Assembly (NCBI GenBank): GCA_017999235.1
Contig: JAGOBN010000085.1
Location: forward strand, 1-9,945
Length of the DNA stretch: 9,945 nucleotides
Direction of reading: 5' to 3'
DNA from: Anaerolineales bacterium
Lineage (GTDB): Bacteria; Chloroflexota; Anaerolineae; Anaerolineales; UBA6663
Each line of letters begins with the position of its first letter. The first letter of the stretch is position 1. The notes under the pieces are model-generated. The model made no database searches. It saw only the letters and a list, made by a program, of their open reading frames with translations, and was not told where the DNA came from. Positions 6,292 through 9,945 of this stretch are shown here, one piece after another. The position numbers and the translations under genes were made by a program.

Positions 6292-6861
6292 TTACGCCGC
6301 CGCCTGGCGGACGCGCTCCAGCAGCGCAAAGGACAAGACATGATCCAAGATCATGTGGCCGTCCTCCTGCTGGCCGATGCGGTCGCTGGGGACGATGACC
6401 TTCAGGTCTGCTAGCTGCGCGAGCTGGCCGCCCGGCCGGCCGCAGAAGCCGATAATGCGCGCGCCGTGGGCGCGGCCGTACTCGACGGCCTTAACAATAT
6501 TGGGCGAGTTGCCGGAGGCGGAGATGGCCAAGATCACGTCGCCGGGCGCTAACAGGCTCATCAGCGGCTCGACAAAGATATCGTCGTAGCCCTGGTCATT
6601 ACCCACGGCGGTCAGCCACGGCACATTGTCCGTCAGGGCGATGGCCTTGAAGCGCGGCTGGCCCGCCACCCGGGTGAATTTATTCAGGTCATTCATCATG
6701 TGCGAGGCCGTGGCCGCCGAACCGCCATTGCCGATGATGAAGATCTGGCGCCGGCCGCGCCAGGCGTCCATCAGCGCGTCCGCCACGGCGTTCACGTCGG
6801 CGCGCGATAAGTTGTGGATGACAGCTTCTAATTCGGTCAAATACAGATCAACGGCATCCAT
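6292..6861 (-). CDS. gmhA: SIS-domain sugar isomerase, GmhA-like (sedoheptulose-7-phosphate isomerase)
   Basis: A 189-residue single SIS domain, the size of GmhA (192 in E. coli). GmhA converts sedoheptulose 7-phosphate to heptose 7-phosphate, the first step to NDP-heptoses. Phosphate-binding motifs are IGNGGSAATASH (43-54) and ISASGNSPN (113-121); VGNDQGYDDIF (86-96) also fits. Aligned from memory with E. coli GmhA, His54 and His174 match the metal/catalytic His61 and His180, but Glu65 becomes Asp58 and Gln172 becomes Glu166. Substrate shift or retained activity are both possible; a general SIS sugar isomerase is the alternative. GGAGG is four bases before the ATG (short spacing). It follows the epimerase by 19 bases in the same operon, and GmhB is encoded divergently nearby. 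Confidence 0.85.
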   Translation of the reverse strand: MDAVDLYLTELEAVIHNLSRADVNAVADALMDAWRGRRQIFIIGNGGSAATASHMMNDLNKFTRVAGQPRFKAIALTDNVPWLTAVGNDQGYDDIFVEPLMSLLAPGDVILAISASGNSPNIVKAVEYGRAHGARIIGFCGRPGGQLAQLADLKVIVPSDRIGQQEDGHMILDHVLSFALLERVRQAAA

Positions 6862-6880
6862 ACAACCTCCAGGAGAGAGT

Positions 6881-7990
6881 TTAAGCCTTGACCGCGCCGA
6901 CTTGTTTCATGTGGGCGCGCGCGGCGGCGGTATAGTTCCCAAAATCCGGCTGGCGCGCGGCCCAGGCCAGATACTCGCGCGCGCTCCGCGCCGGGTCGCC
7001 CTGCGGCTCCCACCCCAGCGCGCGCAGCCGGCTGATATCGGAGACAATGTGGCGGGTGTCCCCAAAGCGGTATTCACCGGGCAGGTGGGGCTCCAGCTCC
7101 GGCCGGCCGGCCGCCGCCGCCATAATGCGCGCAAACTCCAGCACCGTCCAGGCCCGGCCGGCGCCGACGTTGAACGCCTGGTAGTCGGCGCGCGCGTCTT
7201 CCAGCACCAGCTGATTGGCGCGCGCCACATCGCCCACATAAACAAAATCGCGCAGCTGCCGGCCGTCCTCGTACACCACCGGCCGTTCGCCGGCCAGCAC
7301 TTGCATGGCAAAAATCCGCAGCGCGCCCGAATAGGCGTTGCGGAAGGATTGGCGCGGCCCCTGGACGATGGAGTAGCGCATGGCCACGCTCGGGATGGCA
7401 TAGCGCCGGCCCAGGTTCAGCGCGATCTGCTCCTCGGTGTACTTGCTCATGGCGTAGGAGTTGTGCGGCCGGACCACCGTCTCGTCGGTGACGTCCGAGG
7501 CCAGCGGCGCGCCGCTCTCCGGATCGCGCAGCTCCCACTCGTGGCGCGCCAGCTGCTCCGCCGGCCGCTGGCCGGGGTACACCGGGGTCCCATCCGCGCG
7601 CCGGTATTTGCCCTCACCGTACACGGCCTGCGAGGCCGCCACCACGATCTTCTGGATCGGCAGGCGCTGTTCGACCACCACCTCGTACAACAGGGCCGTG
7701 CTGACCGCGTTGACGTGGAAGAATTTGGAAAAATCCGGCAGATAGTCCTGATACGCCGCCAGATGGAAGACGGCGTCCATGCCGGGCAGCGCCCGTTCCC
7801 AGGCGGCGCGGTCGCGCACATCGCCGAGCTGGAATTCCACCTCGGCCGGCACATACTCCGGCCGGCGCCGATCCACGTGGACGGGCGGCTCCAAGGCATC
7901 CAGCACCCGGATGGTGTGACCGTGCTGCAAGAGCCGGTCGATGGTGTGGGAGCCGATAAACCCGGCGCCGCCGGTGACTAGAATCCTCAT
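6881..7990 (-). CDS. Extended SDR, dTDP-L-rhamnose 4-epimerase-like
   Basis: A 369-residue nucleotide-sugar epimerase, first gene of the operon. The Rossmann motif GGAGFIG is at 7-13, FHLAAYQDY at 75-83, the active-site stretch ASQAVYGEG at 119-127 with Ser120, and YAMSKY (179-184) gives Tyr179/Lys183. DGRQLRDFVYVGDVARA (242-258) is typical of the group. Between residues 128 and 170 there is an insert (YPGQRPAEQLARHEWELRD and flanks) shared with dTDP-rhamnose 4-epimerase-like enzymes; in relatives I recall it carries two Cys-Pro-x-Cys-like pairs, which are absent here. The ATG at 7988-7990 fits the fold; GGAG is about 11 bases upstream, rather far. Substrate is uncertain, and UDP-glucose-type epimerases are the alternative. 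It is divergent from gmhB with a 51-bp gap. Confidence 0.85.
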   Translation of the reverse strand: MRILVTGGAGFIGSHTIDRLLQHGHTIRVLDALEPPVHVDRRRPEYVPAEVEFQLGDVRDRAAWERALPGMDAVFHLAAYQDYLPDFSKFFHVNAVSTALLYEVVVEQRLPIQKIVVAASQAVYGEGKYRRADGTPVYPGQRPAEQLARHEWELRDPESGAPLASDVTDETVVRPHNSYAMSKYTEEQIALNLGRRYAIPSVAMRYSIVQGPRQSFRNAYSGALRIFAMQVLAGERPVVYEDGRQLRDFVYVGDVARANQLVLEDARADYQAFNVGAGRAWTVLEFARIMAAAAGRPELEPHLPGEYRFGDTRHIVSDISRLRALGWEPQGDPARSAREYLAWAARQPDFGNYTAAARAHMKQVGAVKA

Positions 7991-8013
7991 GACCCGTCTT
8001 TCTCCGAAAGTCC

Positions 8014-8040
8014 GCGCGGCGCTTTGCTATAATGCCGCGC
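8014..8040 (+). promoter_or_regulatory. Extended -10 promoter of gmhB inside a 27-bp dyad (operator candidate)
   Basis: TGCTATAAT (8025-8033) is an ideal extended -10 element. Transcription should start about 8040-8042, so the gmhB ATG at 8042 would be the first codon of a leaderless mRNA; no Shine-Dalgarno sequence is present. GCGCGGC (8014-8020) and GCCGCGC (8034-8040) are perfect inverted arms exactly flanking the 13-base segment with the -10. That is a plausible repressor site, though the arms are GC-only in GC-rich DNA. Confidence 0.65.
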
Positions 8041-8041
8041 A

Positions 8042-8629
8042 ATGTCTAATTCACTTGGGCGGCCCGCAGTGTTCCTGGATCGTGACGGAGTCTTGATCGA
8101 GAACCGGGCCGACTATGTGCGCACGCTGGCCGAGGTGGTCTTTCTGCCGGGCGCGCTGGCGGCGCTGGCCGCGCTGGCCCAGGCCCGGCCGGATTGGCCG
8201 ATCTTCATGGCCACCAACCAGGCCGGGGTCGGGCGCGGGCTGGTCACGCTGGCGGCCGTCGCCGCGATCAATGCCCATGTCGTCGCTCAGGCGCGCGCCG
8301 CCGGCGGGCGCATTGATCAGGTCTATGTCTGCCCGCACCATCCAGACGCCAACTGCCCGTGCCGCAAGCCGCGCCCGGGCATGCTGCGCCAGGCGGCGGC
8401 CGACTGGCCGGTGGATTTGACGGCCTCGGTTTTTATCGGCGACGCCCTGACCGATGTGCAGGCCGGCCTGGCCGTCGGCGCGTGTCCCATCCTGGTGCGC
8501 ACCGGGCTGGGCGCCGAACAAGAGCCGGCTGTGCGCCAGGCCGGGCTGACACCGCTGATCGTGGCCGACCTGGCGGCGGCGGTGGCCGCGCTGCTGGCCG
8601 CCCCCACCGCGCACACAAACGCCCCCTAA
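8042..8629 (+). CDS. gmhB: D-glycero-D-manno-heptose 1,7-bisphosphate 7-phosphatase
   Basis: A 195-residue cytosolic HAD-family (subclass IIIA) phosphatase that removes the 7-phosphate from heptose 1,7-bisphosphate before nucleotidyl transfer. Motif I is FLDRDGVL (11-18) with Asp13/Asp15; motif II is TNQAGVGRG (58-66); motif III Lys109 and motif IV GDALTD (133-138, Asp134/Asp138) follow. The zinc loop typical of GmhB is intact: Cys97-x-His99 ... Cys105-x-Cys107. The ATG at 8042 lies eight or nine bases after a consensus -10 and has no ribosome binding site, which points to leaderless translation. The last codons and the stop lie in a hairpin. Histidinol-phosphatase of the same subclass is an alternative, made less likely by the nearby GmhA-like gene and sugar enzymes. 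Confidence 0.92.
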   Translation: MSNSLGRPAVFLDRDGVLIENRADYVRTLAEVVFLPGALAALAALAQARPDWPIFMATNQAGVGRGLVTLAAVAAINAHVVAQARAAGGRIDQVYVCPHHPDANCPCRKPRPGMLRQAAADWPVDLTASVFIGDALTDVQAGLAVGACPILVRTGLGAEQEPAVRQAGLTPLIVADLAAAVAALLAAPTAHTNAP

Positions 8630-8642
8630 AAGTTGGGGGCGT
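8619..8642 (+). terminator. Hairpin spanning the gmhB stop codon, possible weak terminator
   Basis: ACGCCCCC (8619-8626) pairs perfectly with GGGGGCGT (8635-8642); the eight-base loop carries the TAA stop. No T-tract follows directly, so it is a poor intrinsic terminator. It could protect the 3' end or reduce read-through into the next SDR gene. Confidence 0.4.
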
Positions 8643-8677
8643 CAGTCGTCAACGAGGGCATTTTACCATACGGATTT

Positions 8678-8740
8678 TTGGCCGCGCCGGCTCGCCCCGC
8701 GCCAACGCGCTTGGCAACCACTTTGTCCCGGCGGGATCTG
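8678..8740 (+). promoter_or_regulatory. Possible promoter/operator for the downstream SDR gene
   Basis: GCCAA (8701-8705) and TTGGC (8711-8715) form an inverted repeat with a five-base gap, and another TTGGC is at 8678-8682. TTGGCA (8711-8716) is close to a -35 box; the only spaced -10 candidate, GATCTG (8735-8740, 18-bp gap), is poor. The 134-bp gap 8630-8763 contains no gene. The Shine-Dalgarno-like AAGGA is at 8747-8751, 12 bases before the ATG. Confidence 0.3.
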
Positions 8741-8763
8741 GTCTGAAAGGAACCTCTCACGTT

Positions 8764-9744
8764 ATGGCCCATTATTTGCTCACCGGCGTCGCCGGCTTTA
8801 TCGCTTCCCAGGTGGCCGAGGTCCTGTTGGCGGCCGGCCACACCGTGGTCGGGCTGGACAACCTGAACGACGCCTACGATGTGCGCCTGAAAGAGTGGCG
8901 CCTGCGCCGGCTGGTGGGGCGCCCCGGCTTCGAGTTCCAGGCGGCGGATATCTGCGACCGGCCGGCGCTGGAGCAGGCGTGGGCGGCCGGCGGCGGCGCC
9001 TACGCGGCCGTCATCAATTTGGCCGCCCGGGCTGGGGTACGCTATTCGGTGGAAAACCCGTGGGTCTACCTGGAGACCAACACCACCGGCACCCTCAATC
9101 TATTGGAATTGTGCCGGCGCGCCGGCGTCCCCAAGTTCGTCCTGGCCTCCACCTCCAGCCTGTATGGGTCCCATAACCCGCAGCCCTATCGCGAGGACGC
9201 GGACACCAACCGGCCGCTCTCGCCCTACGCGGCCTCCAAAAAGGCCGCCGAAGTGCTGTGCCACGCCTATCACCATCTCTACCAGTTGGATGTCTCCGTG
9301 GTGCGGTATTTCACCGTCTACGGCCCCGCCGGCCGGCCGGATATGAGCCTGTTCCGGTTTGTGCAGTGGATCAGCGAGGGCCGGCCGGTCATCATCTTCG
9401 GAGACGGCCGCCAATCCCGCGATTTCACCTACGTGGAAGACATCGCGCGCGGGACGGTCGCGGCGCTCAAGCCGCTGGGCTATGAAATCCTGAATCTGGG
9501 GTCGGATCGGCCGGCGCCGCTGATGGATCTGCTGCGCCTGATCGAGGCGCGGGTGGGCCGCACGGCGCAGATTGAATACCGGCCGGCGCATCCCGCCGAC
9601 GTCAGGGCCACCTGGGCCGACATTTCCAAAGCGCGGGCGCTCTTAAACTGGGAGCCGGCGTTCACCTACGAGCGGGGCGTGGAAGCGCTGGTGGCGTGGT
9701 ATCAGCAGGAACGCGCCTGGGCCAGCCAATTACGGACGGAGTAA
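8764..9744 (+). CDS. Extended SDR, UDP-glucuronate 4-epimerase-like
   Basis: A 326-residue NAD-dependent nucleotide-sugar epimerase, probably making UDP-galacturonate from UDP-glucuronate. The nucleotide-binding motif is GVAGFIAS (8-15), with Ala14 where most relatives have the third Gly. LDNLNDAYDVRLKEWRL (31-47), LAARAGVRYSVENP (86-99), ASTSSLYG (128-135) and the catalytic SPYAASKKAAE (153-163; Tyr155/Lys159) follow. YGPAGRPDMSLFRF (186-199) is typical of UDP-glucuronate epimerases. DGRQSRDFTYVEDIARG (214-230) is general to the SDR group. The ATG at 8764 is chosen because the fold begins there and AAGGA lies upstream; the frame is open earlier but overlaps gmhB out of frame. GDP-mannose dehydratase is a common mis-annotation for this type. 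Confidence 0.87.
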   Translation: MAHYLLTGVAGFIASQVAEVLLAAGHTVVGLDNLNDAYDVRLKEWRLRRLVGRPGFEFQAADICDRPALEQAWAAGGGAYAAVINLAARAGVRYSVENPWVYLETNTTGTLNLLELCRRAGVPKFVLASTSSLYGSHNPQPYREDADTNRPLSPYAASKKAAEVLCHAYHHLYQLDVSVVRYFTVYGPAGRPDMSLFRFVQWISEGRPVIIFGDGRQSRDFTYVEDIARGTVAALKPLGYEILNLGSDRPAPLMDLLRLIEARVGRTAQIEYRPAHPADVRATWADISKARALLNWEPAFTYERGVEALVAWYQQERAWASQLRTE

Positions 9745-9777
9745 GGGCGCGCCCGAAGCCCGCGGCGCGGCCGGCGG

Positions 9778-9945
9778 TTACGTGCCGCGCAGCCCGATGA
9801 TCACGGGGATGGTGCGGAGCATGATCAGCACATCCAACCAGGGCGATTGGTGCTTGATGTAATACAAATCCCACTGCAGCTTGAGGGCATTATCGGCCAC
9901 GGTGCCGGCGTAGCCGTAATTGATCTGCGCCCAGCCGGTTAAGCC
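9778..9945 (-). CDS. Polyprenyl-phosphate sugar-1-phosphate transferase, C-terminal end (cut by window edge)
   Basis: The last 55 residues of a bacterial sugar transferase (WcaJ/RfbP/exopolysaccharide glycosylphosphotransferase type), which starts glycan assembly by moving a sugar-1-phosphate to undecaprenyl phosphate at the membrane. GLTGWAQINYGYAGTVADNA followed by KLQWDLYYIKHQSPWLDVLI and the hydrophobic MLRTIPVIIGLRG end are diagnostic of the C-terminal catalytic domain. The stop is TAA at 9778-9780; the gene continues beyond the right edge. It converges with the SDR gene across 33 GC-rich bases without a clear terminator. Sugar specificity cannot be read from this piece. Confidence 0.9.
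   Translation of the reverse strand, partial: GLTGWAQINYGYAGTVADNALKLQWDLYYIKHQSPWLDVLIMLRTIPVIIGLRGT

Noticed and set aside
8655..8670. Minus-strand extended -10-like TGGTAAAAT downstream of gmhB
   Set aside because: No -35 box and no minus-strand gene follows; an antisense RNA cannot be supported from sequence alone.
8359..8763. Longer start for the UDP-glucuronate-epimerase-like SDR inside gmhB
   Set aside because: The extension is an out-of-frame reading of gmhB with low-complexity Arg/Gly/Ala sequence; the SDR fold starts at 8764.
1..9945. tRNA, rRNA, CRISPR arrays, insertion sequences or defence systems
   Set aside because: No cloverleaf-like sequence, spaced direct repeats, transposase or defence-protein motif was found on either strand.

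Overview
High-GC bacterial DNA (roughly 65% GC by eye) holding parts of a cell-envelope/surface-polysaccharide locus next to a small polyamine-related module. A partial MurJ-type flippase, a secreted Ala/Gln/Arg-rich coiled-coil protein of a type I associate with Chloroflexota, a homospermidine synthase and several 'Chloroflexi-style' sugar-nucleotide SDR enzymes make a member of the Chloroflexota (for example Anaerolineae) the most likely source. This is inference from protein style, not a phylogenetic result.

Layout, left to right. (1) 1-724, minus: N-terminal half of a MurJ/MviN lipid II flippase running off the left edge. (2) 850-1398, plus: secreted coiled-coil protein, closed by a clear intrinsic terminator. 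(3) 1455-2174, minus: PuuD-like class I glutamine-amidotransferase hydrolase, divergent from (4) 2386-3861, plus: homospermidine synthase. The pair appears to share a two-fold symmetric -10 box, and the hss leader is about 140 nt and can fold into a terminator-like hairpin. (5) A strong 17-bp terminator hairpin separates hss from a convergent 84-residue four-cysteine protein (4031-4285, minus, GTG start) of unknown function. (6) A four-gene minus-strand operon, 7990 down to 4487: dTDP-rhamnose-4-epimerase-like SDR, GmhA-like sugar isomerase, polyprenyl-phosphate glycosyltransferase (GT2), UDP-glucuronate-decarboxylase-like SDR, ending at an excellent intrinsic terminator (4428-4450). (7) Divergent from it, GmhB heptose-bisphosphate phosphatase (8042-8629), which looks leaderless, then a UDP-glucuronate-4-epimerase-like SDR (8764-9744). 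(8) The C-terminal end of a polyprenyl-phosphate sugar-1-phosphate transferase (9778-9945, minus) enters from the right edge.

How it fits together: GmhA and GmhB catalyse two steps of NDP-heptose synthesis; the three SDRs interconvert nucleotide sugars; the GT2 and the WcaJ-like transferase load sugars onto polyprenyl phosphate; a flippase exports lipid-linked units. This suggests a heptose-, pentose- or uronate-containing surface glycan. The heptose-7-phosphate kinase and nucleotidyltransferase are not in the window. PuuD-like hydrolase plus homospermidine synthase suggests a polyamine module. No tRNA, rRNA, CRISPR array, transposase or phage gene was seen. The least explained items are the four-cysteine protein, the hss leader, and the gmhB promoter, whose extended -10 sits inside a 27-bp dyad.
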